From: Ceraceosorus guamensis
Lineage: Eukaryota; Basidiomycota; Exobasidiomycetes; Ceraceosorales; Ceraceosoraceae
Assembly (NCBI RefSeq): GCF_003144195.1
Contig: NW_020290110.1
Location: 1 to 44,866, forward strand
Reading direction: 5' to 3'
DNA length: 44,866 nucleotides
Shown here: positions 7,522 to 19,549 of the stretch, piece after piece
Layout of the letters: each line of letters starts with the position of its first letter
Numbering within the stretch: the stretch's first letter is position 1
The notes under the pieces: model-generated
Told to the model about the DNA's origin: nothing
The model's database searches: none
Seen by the model: the letters and a program-made list of their open reading frames with translations, nothing else
Translations under genes and position numbers: made by a program

Positions 7522-10293
7522 TCACCGATGCAGCATGGCACTTTGCCTTCTAATCTCCTGTGCAGATAGACGATGCGTGGCTGCTTCGGACGGCTCGTCT
7601 GCGAGAGTCAAGGTGAGAGCAGGTACTGTGACCGTGACGGTGCGTCAGCTTGGCACATGTACCGCACTGCGCACCTGCACGCCCCCCACTCACTTGGCCG
7701 ATCGGTCCCGTCAGGCTTGAGCAGATCCTCTAGCAAAAATCCAAAGCTTAGCCCAACCTCTTTGAGCTGACTGGCGCTCGACTTGGTGATTTCGATGGCT
7801 TCGCTGACAACTTTGGGATCTTGATCCGCCACGCCGTACACTTGCCTTCTGAAAATCTCGGCGTACGCTTCAATCTGCGCTGACGCCCAGCGCACAAAGC
7901 CTGGGCGGGCGCAGCACGTGAGGGGTGCAAAGTCAGCTCGGCGACCAGCACCGCATAGCACACCGCACGCGCCACTCACCGCTGGCCATTCGATTGTCCT
8001 TGAACGCGCTCATGTACCACTCGCTCGTGTTCTTGACCAGCGTAAAGTGCACCAGCGCCAGTTCAGAGATGTACAGGCTGACATCACCCTCAAACTTGAT
8101 TTGCCGGCTCCTCCTTCTCAATAGCTCGGATCTAGCTGCCAAGAAGATCTCGCGCGCCTTTTCGCCCTTGTCCAGACGCAAAAGGTACGAAGCGTTGCGC
8201 ACCACGCTAGTCTTTTTGAGGTACGGCGATGAGAGGTCGTGCGTGATTGCTGCGACCAGGAGGGATGTGTGGTGCGCTAATTTCGCTGACAGACTTTGAT
8301 GCGCAGGATCAGCCACATCGTACGTGGATAAAGCTCCTTTCCCTGAAAAGAGTCGTCACAGCAGCTCAGCAGCCTTCGAGATCCAAAGCACGCTCCACCA
8401 GCGCACTCACCCTTCTCGACCATGGCGACAGCGTCGCCCCATTCACGGAGCGCAATGGCAACGGCAAGCTCGTCGCTGAAATCATTGATCCATCTACCAG
8501 GGTCCTTCTTCTCCGTGGCAGCAGTAGCCGCAGCTGCTGCCAAGACGCTACCATTCTCCCCCGTGCCGCTCGAAGCTCCATGCGGACCCAACAGAGTGCT
8601 AGCGTGAATCTTACCGCCGGCCGTTGTTCGCGACATGGCGCCTCCAGCACCACCACCGACCAGCGTGCTCTCTCGCTTCCTCGCTTCCGCTTCGGCCAAG
8701 CTCTCCTTTCTGCGCTTGTTTGCTAGCTCTTCTGCCACTTTTCTAAACGCGTTCAACAAAGCTCTCTTGTCCTCTGCTCGCTCCGTTCTGTACACAAAAG
8801 TCTCCTTGCCGCGCTTGATCTTGACCGCATTGGTAAGCTCGCCGCCGTCTTTGAGATCGATCACGATGATTTCTCCCAAGCTGAAACAGCGCTCTGCGAC
8901 CAGTCTCACCCTCGCGCTCATTTGCCTCTTTTTCCGCACAGCTACCAGCAGAAGATCGTCCAAAAGGAACAGGGCGACACCTTGTTTGGGCTTGTACGTG
9001 GCGGCATTCAGCTCCGTGAAGGAGGAGGCTTCGGCAATGAGGTGCCGGCCTGGCACGTACGGCAAGAACTTTTGCGAGCCTTCGATGCCCTCCCACAGCG
9101 ACATGAGCTGGGCGCGGTAGACTTGCTGCAGATCGAGCATGCTGTTGCGCCCACTGCGACTGTATCGCCGCAGGTCCGGATCGGTGATGCCTGCGGGGTG
9201 GAGGAGGAATCGGGAGCGTCAGTGGATTTTGTTGATCGCCCCCGCGAGCATCACGCGCTGCCACTCACCACCTTGCATCTCTTCGAGCTCGAGTGTGCGT
9301 GGCACTCGATTCCATTCTTTCAGCAGCTCCTTCAACTCCAGCATGTCATTTTCCAGGCTTCCAATCTCCTTGCTGACTCGGATAAAGTCCTGATAGTTGC
9401 GAAAAGTCTCGTCTTCTGCTTGCGCACCGGCGCCGGTCGGTCTGCCTATCTTGGAGCGGACGTCTGCGGCAAAGGCAAATCGTGAGCACAGAGCCGCGCC
9501 GCGGCGCCCTTTGCAACCCGCGGCACTCACAGCCATTCTCTTCAGCCGATCGACTAGAAGCCTGACTCGCACCCGCGCTTGCACCCACAACGCCGGCATA
9601 GGCGTCATTGTAGCCTGTATGCTCTTGGTCGAAGCCGTCGCCCATGATCGGCAGGGGTCGTTGAGAAGCGTAACCTCCTGCTCCTGCCCCCGCATGGGAC
9701 AGGCCACCATAAGCGGCATCGAGCGCGGCATCGTCGTCGTCGGCATCCTGCTTGTTGATGTTAGAGTAGGACAATCCAGCAAAGTTCATGGCCATGCCCG
9801 GTGGCAGCTCTGGAGCGCCTGGAAGGACGCTGGGCATGCTCGGCACCTCGGGCACCGCAGGGATGGCTGAGAATCCTCCCGGTCCCAGATGAGTGGGCTC
9901 CGCATACCTCATGGACAGCCTCTTCTTCAAATTGGAGCCCACTCCTCCTCCTCCTCCTCCTCCGCCGCCGCCTCCTGAACTCTTGTGCGTCGCATTGACA
10001 GATGCCTGATGGTTGCCGCGCTTGCTCTTCGAAGCAGATGCATCAGCTCCGCCGTGATGCTGCGCTTGCCGCGTAGAGGCGTAAGCTTGGTAGTGAGCGC
10101 TACCTCCGTACGCTTGAGCCTGAGCATCGCGTGCTTGCTGTGCCCAATTATTGCCCCCATCGCGGTTGCGACCAGATCGAGAAGGACCCGCATCCGTGTC
10201 CCCACCGCCGCCTCCAACTGGTGGGATGCTGGGCTGGCTAGAATCTCGAGACGCGTACAGCGTCAGCGGTCGTGTCCGAAGAGATCGTGACAT
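7522..10293 (-). CDS. EXO84: Exocyst complex component Exo84
   Basis: Subunit of the octameric exocyst that tethers secretory vesicles to the plasma membrane at growth sites. Exons: 9531-10293, 9269-9463, 8411-9190, 7980-8342, 7694-7900, 7522-7598 (about 794 aa). If the last intron is retained, the frame ends at 7608 instead. Residues 1-250 are low complexity, with Gly-rich and Ala/Gln-rich stretches and one run of 11 Gly. The core follows: NYQDFIRVSKEIGSLENDML (Vps51/Exo84 helical region), the FLPYVPGRHLI motif, a PH-like domain (VALFLLDDLLLVAVRKK to TERAEDKRALLNAF), and the C-terminal helical domain (INDFSDELAVAIALREWGDAV to FVRWASAQIEAYAEIFRRQV). The PH-like domain in this family binds Rho GTPase or lipids. 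The start MSRSLRTRP is chosen because upstream residues are Thr/Arg repeats. Confidence 0.92.
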
Positions 10294-10797
10294 GCTGCGA
10301 GTGGGCGATGGGAGTGTGGGGGATCGGATGGCAGAGCGGCACGAAATGGTGATGGCGGTGTTGGTGGTCCTCGTGGTCGTCGTGGTCTTGCTCGGGCGCT
10401 GGAAGCGCAAGTCACGAGTCAGGAGTGTGAGCCTCGAGCGAGGGCAGCATGCAACGCAGCGCTCCGTCCGCGGATCTGTGCGTCATTGCTCACGTGATCA
10501 CCCTGCACCACCGCCTAGCTCACCTGACTTGACTCTTCTACTCATTCTGTGTGACAATCAAAACCCAAGGTGGAGAGCTACATGAGACCGTTCTGACGTA
10601 CTCTTGTCCAGGCTTTGAAGGTCAATACTTGTCTCTTCGATCACTTCCAATGGCATGCGGCATGCACCATCGCATCGTACGTGCGCGCTGGACCATGCAC
10701 CACCGCTGCACTACAGACTGTCAAGCTCATCCTACATCATCACGCTTGCGCAGCATGACACCGATACAATTACAAATGCGCTCGCGATTCTTCGCAG
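10294..10797 (-). promoter_or_regulatory. EXO84 promoter / GCP4 3' region
   Basis: A gap of 504 bp between two minus-strand genes. It should hold the GCP4 terminator and EXO84 promoter. GAGTC-type words occur at 10415-10440. I see no conserved open frame or strong TATA box. Confidence 0.4.
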
Positions 10798-13700
10798 CTA
10801 CGCCACTGCCGCAGCTTGCCCTTGCTTCCTCAGATCATCCAGAACTCGCAACTTGGGCATCTGCTCCTTCTCCCCCCTCTCCTCCCTCTCCTCCCTCTCC
10901 TCCAAGCTCTCATCCTCCCTTTCCCGTGCTCCCCTCTGCGCAGCTTTCTTCTCCCTCTCCCTCCTCTCCGTCTCTCTGCGCGAAAGCCAGCCGGAAAAGT
11001 CCAGTCTGAGCAGCAGAGCGTCCAAATGCCTCCTAGCCGCGCTATCAGCGTCCAACCTAGCCTCGGTCACCTTCGTCTTTGCCTTGGATGCGTTGGGCCC
11101 CTGCCCCTGTGCGTTCTTGAGTCCTGCACCACCACCCGCACCGGCATCGCCACCGCCACCGCCTGTTCGACCTGGGCGAGCATAGGTGGACATGGATACG
11201 CTGGCGATGGACGCATCGATTGCCATGCTCGTCCCGCTCGCCCCTCCGCTGCCAGATGCATTGTTGCCATGCGCATCGCGCGCGCCGACACCAGCTGAAG
11301 CGGTCGAGAGGAGAGCAAAGAATTCGTCGAGCTGACCGCGCAAGGTCTGCAAAGGGTAAAGCGAGGCGGCGACGGTCAACACGTGCGACGACGACCCGAT
11401 GCACGGCAAAGCACTCACATCGGAAACATCGTTCATCGCTCTCGTCCTCTCATCGATCGTGTTGCTCACTCCGTCTCTTGCAGACGTCGTGTCCCCAATG
11501 CTTCCTTCTTCGAGCAGACCAGGCAATACATCACCTCCCCATCGACTGGCCACCAGTCCCGCAAACTTTTGACACGTGTCGCAGATAGCTCGAATGAGCG
11601 TCGTCGCTCGAGGAGACCTCAGCAAGAGGCCATCGACGACGAAAGCCAAAAACGCCGTGTGCGCCGAGCGCAGTGTGGAAAAGTCGAGCTGAGAAGCGCC
11701 CTCTGGACCCGTCGCGATGGACCCGCCGAGTGGCCCAATGTGAGAAGAGTGACCCGCTAGCGTCGCAGCTCCGCCGTGCCTGCGAGAAGCGATGACGGAT
11801 GGCGCACCTCGCGATAGAGCCGCTGCTGCAGCTGCTGCCGCAGGTCCACTGCCATATCTGGACCTGGCCAAGCCGGCCTCTGAAGCTCTGCGACCTGAAC
11901 CAGAACTCGTTCGCGGACGCGCATCTGGATTGTCGGGTGATACTGGTCGACCAGTAGCGCTGGCCGCCACTCTGGAGCGGCGCAACGCGGCTCCGGAAGT
12001 GGATTGTGCGAGACTCCGCCCGCTTGGCTGGGCCGACAGTGGATGGGCATGATCGATCGCATTGATTGATTCGAGCTCCAATTGAGCAATGAGGCGACTG
12101 TATTGAACGTCGATGATGTCCGTCTGTGAGTTGTAATGGAGGTCGGTGAGCCGCGTCTGGGTCACATACAAGCCGCGCTTTGCTCACTTGAAAATGCCCG
12201 ACTAGGCTATCGATGATCCAGAGCCCTTCCCTCGCAATGTTCCAACCGAGCCTGAGCAGCTCCGAGCGCGCGTGCTCCTCCATCGTGTTACCGCCGCCCT
12301 CACTCGTGCCGGTGAATTTTCTCCTCAAACGCTGCGCTTTCGACATGCTGGTCCACGCATCCCTCAGTCTGGAGCTTGTCGAGCGCAAGGCCAGCAAGTA
12401 CGAAAATACCTCGCTGTATGCTCGAGCATCGGTCCGCGTGAGCAGCAGATCCAAGGGAAAGGGGGGCGCGTATGCGACGCAGAACGCAGAACCCAGGGGA
12501 ATATCCGCAAAGGGTGACCACGCCTCCTTGACTCCGTTGCGAGAGCGTGGTACAAGTACTCGGACGTGCGACAAGAGTTCCGAAGGGAGGTCTGATGCGC
12601 TAGCCGCTCGGTATAGCGCTAGATCCACGTCTGATGGCTTGATCATTCCGGCAGCAGCGGTGCGCGTCGTGAGCTGAGTTCGCCGCAAAGAGGAGAGCTC
12701 GTTCAGAAAGAAGCTATGAAACAGACCCGAGCGGTGCATGAAGTAGTCGCCGCTGGGGGGATCGGATGCGGGCAGAGCATGAAGTCAGCATCATCACCGC
12801 GTTGACGTGCACAGCGTTACGGACGCACAGCATCTGCACAGTTTCCATAACCTGATCCGGAGTGAGGACATTTCCCCACATCCACTCTGCCAATTCGTCG
12901 CGTATCCTGTCGAGTCTCAACTTCAGCTCCAGCTGCCTGTTCGCCGGGCTGACTTCGTCTTGGCGGCCAAGCAGCTCGAGATGCTGGTCGCGCATGACGC
13001 TCGGCACTCGCACGCTGGCCGGTAGCGCTCTCAGTGCCCTGCCTATGCCCAGTATCGTCTCTGCGATTTGAGGATCGAGGGAGTCGGGACAAGCGTTGGG
13101 CGCCCAGCTCCATTCCTGTCGATCTTCCTCCGAACCTGCCAGATGAGCAGGTCGATGAAGCTCTGCTTGCACCGCGTCCACATTTCTTTCTGCCACAGTA
13201 TTAAGTGGATCCGCCGCTCGGATGCGAACGAACAGGCCGCTGGCGCGCCCGTGGCACACCCAACCGCGAACCCGACGAAGCCAAACGCTCTCGGCAGCGT
13301 CGAGGAGCGCCTGCATGTGCTCGCGCGTCGCACCTACCGACGCCTGGGTGCGCATCGCCAAGAGCGACAGCAACTGCGCCGGGGGCCAAGGGCGTGCCGC
13401 CGCGCGCTTTGCATCCGCAATGGAGGTCCCCGCGCCCGCGCCAGCCTGTCGCGCTTGATCGAGCACGTAGGCCAGATCAGCCAAGTTGCTCAGAGGTCTG
13501 CACCACGGCTCCAGCGCAGCCCTGACACCGGCGAGGGATGAGCAGTGCTGCAGTTCCAAGTCGACATTGACTCGCACAGAGGTGGATGGTGTCGCTGCAA
13601 GCTGCTCGGGGGCGTGTTGAGATGCCGCCTTGCCTTGCAGCACCGCTCTCTGCACTTGGCTGACTGCTGATCTCCACATGTCCAAGCGAGCGAGCATAGA

Positions 13701-14030
13701 CCTGGCAACGGCGGCCTGCTCAGCCCCATCGACAAAGGCGACGTGGTGGTCTTCCTCCTCCTCCTCTTCCTCTGCTTCGCCAACCGCATCCAAGTCGCTA
13801 GGATTGGCCACGTGCCTCCTTCTCCTCCTGGCGGCGCTCCGAGCTGAGCGCAGAACTTCCTCGGCCCATGTCCGAGCAGTGTGAGCATCCGATGCCAGGG
13901 ACGAGAGGGACAGGAGCTGGGATACCTCGCCTGGGTGCAGCAAGGATTCGAGTGCTGGATGCAGCGCGTCGGGTGAGGGAAAGAGGCTAGAGGGCACACC
14001 ATGTAGATGCAGCAGCACCTCTGCGATCAT
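10798..14030 (-). CDS. Gamma-tubulin complex component, GCP4-like
   Basis: Spc97/Spc98 (GCP) family protein that builds the gamma-tubulin ring complex for microtubule nucleation at spindle pole bodies. Three exons: 12829-14030, 12188-12752, 10798-12123, giving 1030 aa. The N-terminus MIAEVLLHLHGVPSSLF resembles GCP4, and no long GCP2/3-type extension precedes it. Family motifs: EWSWAPNACPDSLDPQIAETILGIGRALR, then QMLGDYFMHRSGLFHSFFLNELSSLRR across an exon junction, LGWNIAREGLWIIDSLVGHFQ joining TDIIDVQYSRLI, and the conserved terminal helices LRSAHTAFLAFVVDGLLL and LQTLRGQLDEFFALL. A long Ser/Ala/Arg insert follows TDIIDVQYSRLI. The last 100 residues are Glu/Arg rich, probably coiled coil. 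An acidic run of seven Glu lies near residue 90. Confidence 0.87.
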
Positions 14031-15120
14031 TGTTGGCCGATCGATCGCAGTGCGAATGAGCTTCGTCGTCGTCGATGATGCGCGAGATGCGCGAGATGCG
14101 CGAGTACGAGGTGATGGAAGAGCTGCGAGCCGTGCGTCACACGCGCGAGTCTTGAGTCAGAGTCAAAAGTCACGAGTCACGAGTGTGAGTGTGAGTGTCC
14201 GCGCACCGGTACACGTGAATCAGAATGCGCCCAAAGCAACACATGTGCGCGCGATGCAGACAGACAGACGCGCGTGCAGAGGGAGAGCGCGACGCGTTTG
14301 CCTTTGGCGGGAGAATGCGCGCGCGTGCCCCGATCATCGGCGTAGCGCGCATGCAGCTCACCTGGACCAGCAGCGATCAAGCTCGCTTGCGCATGCATGC
14401 AGCAGCGCGCGCGCGTTCAGCAGGGAGTTTAAATTGCACTTTGACTTTGACTCAAGATCTGACTCGAATAGCATTCACGATTGGTGTATGCCATCGCTTC
14501 GCGCAAAAAGTCACACATTTGCAAGAGCATCGATGCCGCATGGTATGCTCTCGGATCAAGACTCTTGACGCAAAATATGCCTGGTCGGCTCGAAGCCAAG
14601 TCGCGGGGTGGCTATGTATACGGCTTGCTGCTTGCTGATGCTCTGCGCGTGGATGCGGGGAGTGACCGCCTGCATGATCGAGACGTCCCTTCACTCGAGC
14701 GTAGCTGGTGCATGGCATGTCGACTGCGAGGGCATATGAAAGGGGGCGGGGCGATAATCAAGTGAACTGCCCCCAAATCCCGGCTCTCCCGGTCCCTGCA
14801 ATCGTGAATCTTGAATGACCAACGACTGTGACTCACGATCGACATTCGTGATTCACACACCCATGATGTGCGCTGTACGTGAGATTTCTGCACGAGCATA
14901 TATCCATGGCACTCGGCCGCTTAAATTGACGCAATTAAGGCTTTTGACATCCGACTTAACGAGTCCATGCAGCTTGTGATTGTGATTCGGATTAGGCTAG
15001 TCTATGTCCCGAATCTGAATCTCCATGCATGCATCAGCAAGCATATATTTTGATTCACGACTCCGACTCTTGATTCACGCGATCACGATTGCGCCAACAT
15101 CACTCGTCCATTCTCTCACT

Positions 15121-15173
15121 GCGACTGCGACTGCGACTGCGACTGCGACTGCGACTGCGACTGCGACTGCGAC
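15121..15173. repeat. Hexanucleotide microsatellite (GCGACT)n
   Basis: About 8.8 perfect units of GCGACT. Confidence 0.95.
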
Positions 15174-15626
15174 ATATGCTGCAGCTGCTGCTGACCGTGC
15201 CGATTGCTACATGACCACAGCAACCAATTCACGTTTCGTGTCTGTCGCCTCGTGTCTCACTCTGGCGCATTCATGCACGTCCGTCTATGCGCAGACATAG
15301 CAGACCATCGCGACTCCTCTTCAAATTTGACACGAGATTGCTCCTCGTGACGCAGCAGAAGAGATGGATCGAGCTAGACGCCACGCACGCATCAGCCAAG
15401 CAGGCGCGTCCATCGCTCGAGCATCGAGCTATACCTACGATGTGCATACTCACGAATTACTACACCTGCATGCACTCGACTCCATCAGACTCACCTGAAT
15501 CGGAATTGCATCAAGACGCTTTGTTTGATTCCTGATTGCTGGCATGCATGGGGTTCGGCGCAACTTGAAGCAGTCACGATGAGTCGAGATGCGTGGGACG
15601 GATGGATGATTGAAGCAGGCTTGACG

Positions 15627-15656
<30 letters not shown>
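15627..15656. repeat. Tetranucleotide microsatellite (GGCA)n
   Basis: About 7.5 units of GGCA. Confidence 0.93.
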
Positions 15657-15657
<1 letters not shown>

Positions 15658-16174
15658 GATGCAATCAAGAATCGTGAATGAAGGGTCACTCACTCGAGCA
15701 CTTTACGGCGATTTGTTCATCTATGCATGGCCACCAAGAGTTTATAATCGCCTGCACGAGGGCGAGATCTACAGATGTGGGCTGATGAAACAAGCAAGCA
15801 TATGGTGGGTCACGGTCATCTTGATCGAGTGCATGGCAAGTTATGATTAACTTCTTTAACCGCATTTGTGATTCTCTATTCGTGATTGTGATTGATCTAG
15901 CTCGCACTCACGAGTCGAGAGACCGCATGACAGGCAGCAGCAGAGATTGTGATTGATGCATGTATGGGTGTCATTGCGCGTACGCAACTCGACCGTCCGC
16001 GTCCACAGGTGTTGCGCCAATCAAGGCATACCAACCCCTCCTCTCGTATCTCGTGACAATCCACCACCTCACACTCGTCTTGCGTCGCTCAATTGCGTCT
16101 TGCACCTCGATCGATCTATCGTTTGCCTTTCATGCTCGACGGCCGTTGGAACTTTGGTCCGGCTCGATGCAGCT

Positions 16175-16750
16175 ATGAGCGCACCCTGTTGCGACAATTT
16201 CTTCTCCCACTTCAGCGACGGCGTTAACAGCAGCAGCGGCAGCGGCAGCAACACCAACGAGCAAGACACTCTCTACACGCCCGCTCCGTCCCTGCATCCT
16301 TCCCTCTCTGGCTCTCCTCCACTGATCGTAGCCTCTGCCACCCCTACCTCTGCCCAACCCGCTTCCGTGCAGCGCGTGCAAGAAGAGGATGAAGTGGATG
16401 AGCTGATGGAAGAGTCGCAGTGCAGCACACCCACCCTCAACGCGCTGCTTCACCCCAACCCGATCGCTCACCAGCTCAGCCAAAGCGCTGGGCATCTAGC
16501 AGACGCCACATCACCACAAGACTGCAATCGCGAGGGAGCGTCGACTCTGACTCGACCCGGCAAACCGCCTCATTCTGCACCTGCACCAATGATGAAAAGG
16601 CACAAGCTGAGAGAGTACGACTCGCACAACTCCAGTCACGTACGAGTCGATCATGCTGCCAAAGCTCTGTGGACAGAGTATGGTGCGCTCATGCCCATTC
16701 CGACATTCAGCGAGCTAGCGAGGCGCAAAAATGCCAAGGTGACCATGGCG

Positions 16751-16798
<48 letters not shown>

Positions 16799-19167
16799 CA
16801 GAAACATCAACAGCCTGAGCGCCGTGAAGAAGCGCTCGAGATTGACACGCGCAAGAATGGCGCTCGGCGTAACAAAGAGGCAGCAACAGCGAGCTGCAAG
16901 AGGACAGCCGTTGCGCATGCATTGGAGAACGTGGATGCATCGCAGCGACTCGACCAACCTTTGGTGCAGAAGCTCGCTCTTGCTCATCGACCCAGCATCT
17001 CGCCGCTGGACACGGCAGACGAAGAGGAGAGAGCCTTTTTCCTCGCCCCTTCCTCATGCGGCATGGGCGACGACGCGTCTTCCGTCGATTCCTCGGACAC
17101 GGCCGAACCTCTGCCCAGAAAGAGGCAGAGACGAGCGAGCACAAGCACTGGCGGCGAAGCGCACCGTCCGCCTGCCATCCTCACCTCTCTCAAGCTCAGC
17201 AAGTCTTCGCCCATTCAAGGTCAGAGTCGAGATGAGGTCAAGGTCGCCAACCAAGCCGACGTGACGGAGAAATATGGCAGAATCATAGCGGGACAGCGCA
17301 AGGGTGGCAGAGTTGAGCAGCAAGAGAATCCTCTTCGCTTGCCGCTCTCGTCCATTTCTCCGATCTCCGTCTTTTCAGCAGCTCACATTTCTCCTCTGTT
17401 GCAGCAGCAGCAGCAGCAGCGAAGCAAGATGACAATGCCCAGCAATCGTGAAGGTCAAGTCGTAGATCCGGGTCGCGCGCTCAAAGACGAGCCCGCTCGA
17501 GCTAGCAGAAAGCTGTCGAGCGGAGCGCGCCACGCGGCTCCAAGACCCCCCCAGCAGAATGCGACCTTCGCTGCTCAAGCTCGCAAACGCAAGCTTGACC
17601 GATCGACTGGCAGCCAAGAGCAAAGGCAAAGGCAAAGCGAATCATCCAAGCGCAGAAAGAAGCGCAAACGCAGCTCAAAGAGCCGAAGCGGCAGTCTCAG
17701 CAGCGCAGACATTGTAGTCGTCGCTCCAACTCTGAGCCACACAACGACGGCACAACAGAGCAAGAAAGTTTGCGAATCGAAGAACAGGGCTGCTCGTGCT
17801 CGGTCTTTGCCACCTGCAAAGTCGGATGACCTTGCGTCGATGAGCACGCCGTCACCGCCGCTGCAGTACAACAAGGACGCGATCCGGAAAGCTGTGGAAA
17901 TGGATCGTGCGTGCATGAGCACTCCGTCGCCTCTTCGACCTGCGGCAGACAAGCAGGCTGGCGATGTGAACATGAACGACGATGGCGACTCGTTGAATAC
18001 TCCATCGCCACCGCAGCACGCGCATACATGCGCCGATCGCCAGAACGACAAGGATCCGAGCCAGCTCGCGGATGATCGCGACGAAGTTTCGTTGGGCACG
18101 CCTTCCCCACCTGAAAATCGCCGCATGTACATCGTCCCAAGACAGCACAAGAAGGTGTCCAAAGCGCGCGTGAGCAGTGGTAATCAATCCTTGGATACGC
18201 CGTCTCCTCCGCAGCAGCTGCGAGCGCAGAAGAGCGCAAAACTCGGCACCAAGTCGTCCGATGTCGATGCTGCGGACAAGACGATGAGCAAAGATTCTCG
18301 CTTGCAAAGGGCACACGCGACGGCAAAGGTGGGCAAGAAAGCGGCCGATTCGGATCAATGCATGAGCACTCCTTCACCTCCAACGGCTAGCTCCTCGCAA
18401 TTCCTTGCAAAAATCGTCAATGGCAAGACGACTTCGAAAGCGAGCGTCAACGGCACGGCTATTGTCCATCGCTCCACTTCCGCATTGCAGCAGACAAAGC
18501 ATGCACCATCCCGAGCTCCTCAGGGTGCCAACACACCAGTGTCGCAAAGCAAATCGACTGCTCAAGATGCGTGGGAGCGACCTCCCTACTCCCATCAGCG
18601 CAGCGCCGAGGCATCCAGAGCTAGAGAGTGGATGCTGCTGCAGCGCGAGCAACGCGACGAAGCTGCCTCCGCACGGCCCGTAGGAGCGACGGGCAAAGCC
18701 CACAAGAATGCGCAGTCAGGCTTCGGCCTGGCGGACAGCGCGAGAGGCAGAAACAAATCGTGGACTCCTGCAGAGGATTTGATGGTTTGCAATGCGTAAG
18801 TCGTGGAGGGGACGGGGCCTGCGCGCGGGCGACCGTACCATTCGAGCGCATTGATGGGCTCACCACGCTCTCGTTGCGCGTCGAATCCCCCACCCAATGA
18901 ACAGGCTCCAAGCCGCGTCCAAGCAGGTTCGAAAATCTTTGGCGAACAAGTTGGGACGTGCTCATAGCAGCACAGAGTTGCGAAGTGAGAGAAAATCTTC
19001 ACCAGAGCTACGTTGCCCTTCCCCCTCTGCTATGGCCCCCTCAAAGCCGAGTCACAAAAAAGCTGATCCGCTTCGCATCTTTTCCCTTCGCAGTCGACGA
19101 CATTATCTGGTCCGGCTTCAACAAGCTTCACGCCGTACCTGGACCTGCGCGCGGACGTCGCGCCTGA
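16175..19167 (+). CDS. Disordered protein with six TPSP motifs and Myb/SANT-like end
   Basis: I do not recognise a named family. Three exons, 16175-18795, 18905-18984 and 19094-19167, give 924 aa. The protein is mostly low complexity, rich in Ser, Lys, Arg and Gln. It has a poly-Ala run near residues 192-208 (a CAG tract read as GCA) and basic clusters such as SSKRRKKRKRSSKSR that look like nuclear localisation signals. Six copies of a motif [M/L]-x-TPSP-[P/L] begin near residues 556, 581, 607, 640, 673 and 730: proline-directed phosphorylation sites in form. The end, KSWTPAEDLMVCNA then KSLANKLGRAHSSTELR, resembles one Myb/SANT helix set, with WSGFNKLHAVPGPARGRRA as the tail. A nuclear, chromatin-linked role is inference. 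The frame is open upstream to 15953, but Met at 16175 fits best. Confidence 0.72.
16757..16797. repeat. CAG trinucleotide tract (poly-Ala coding)
   Basis: Roughly 13-14 CAG units inside the TPSP protein gene, read in the GCA frame as alanine. Repeat length probably varies between strains. Confidence 0.9.
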
Positions 19168-19549
19168 TCTTCGACGCTCCATTCACTCACGCCTGCAGCA
19201 CACCTCATGTTTGCGTGGACGATGAGGGTGCAAAAAATGCGTGACTCATTGAAAAGCGATGCGAAAAGAAGAAACACCTCGAAAGCGCCGCTGCTCTAGC
19301 GTGGCGCGAGTCGGGCATTTCTTGCAAAGACGTCTAGACACGAGGCGATGCGGTTCGCTCGACGGCGAGGACAGATCCGTCATCTCCTGCTACCGGCCAA
19401 GACCCCACAGAAGCAAGGGTCGGGGGTGGTCGAAGATTGCCCATCAGCCCAATCGCGCTTGCTCTGCGTCCATTCAAGGCCCATGAACGGCCCTGTATGC
19501 ACAACGAAGCGCAAGATTCGAGAATGAAGATGCGATTGCGATGCTTGCA
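19168..19549. other. Convergent intergenic region
   Basis: The 3' ends of the TPSP gene (+) and ARP1 (-) face each other here. I see no gene or repeat. Poly(A) signals cannot be assigned with confidence. Confidence 0.5.

Larger units (their letters stand above)
14031..16174. other. Large repeat-rich intergenic region (GCP4 / TPSP protein)
   Basis: About 2.1 kb between divergent genes, with no recognisable coding frame. It is built of degenerate GATTC, GAATC, GAGTC and GACTC words (for example 14150-14190, 14440-14475, 14795-14860, 15045-15090, 15860-15895) with three simple repeats listed separately. A 9-mer (GATGCGCGA, three copies) sits at about 14076-14103. It should contain both promoters. 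ATG codons are frequent but give only short frames. Confidence 0.6.

Noticed and set aside
12124-12187. Short 31-nt intron alternative in the GCP4 gene
   Set aside because: A 64-nt intron with a CAG acceptor joins FQ directly to TDIIDVQYSRL, matching the family better; a 31-nt intron would be very short.
15953-16174. N-terminal extension of the TPSP protein from an upstream ATG
   Set aside because: The extra residues look like translated leader, and Met at 16175 starts the acidic/Ser-rich sequence.
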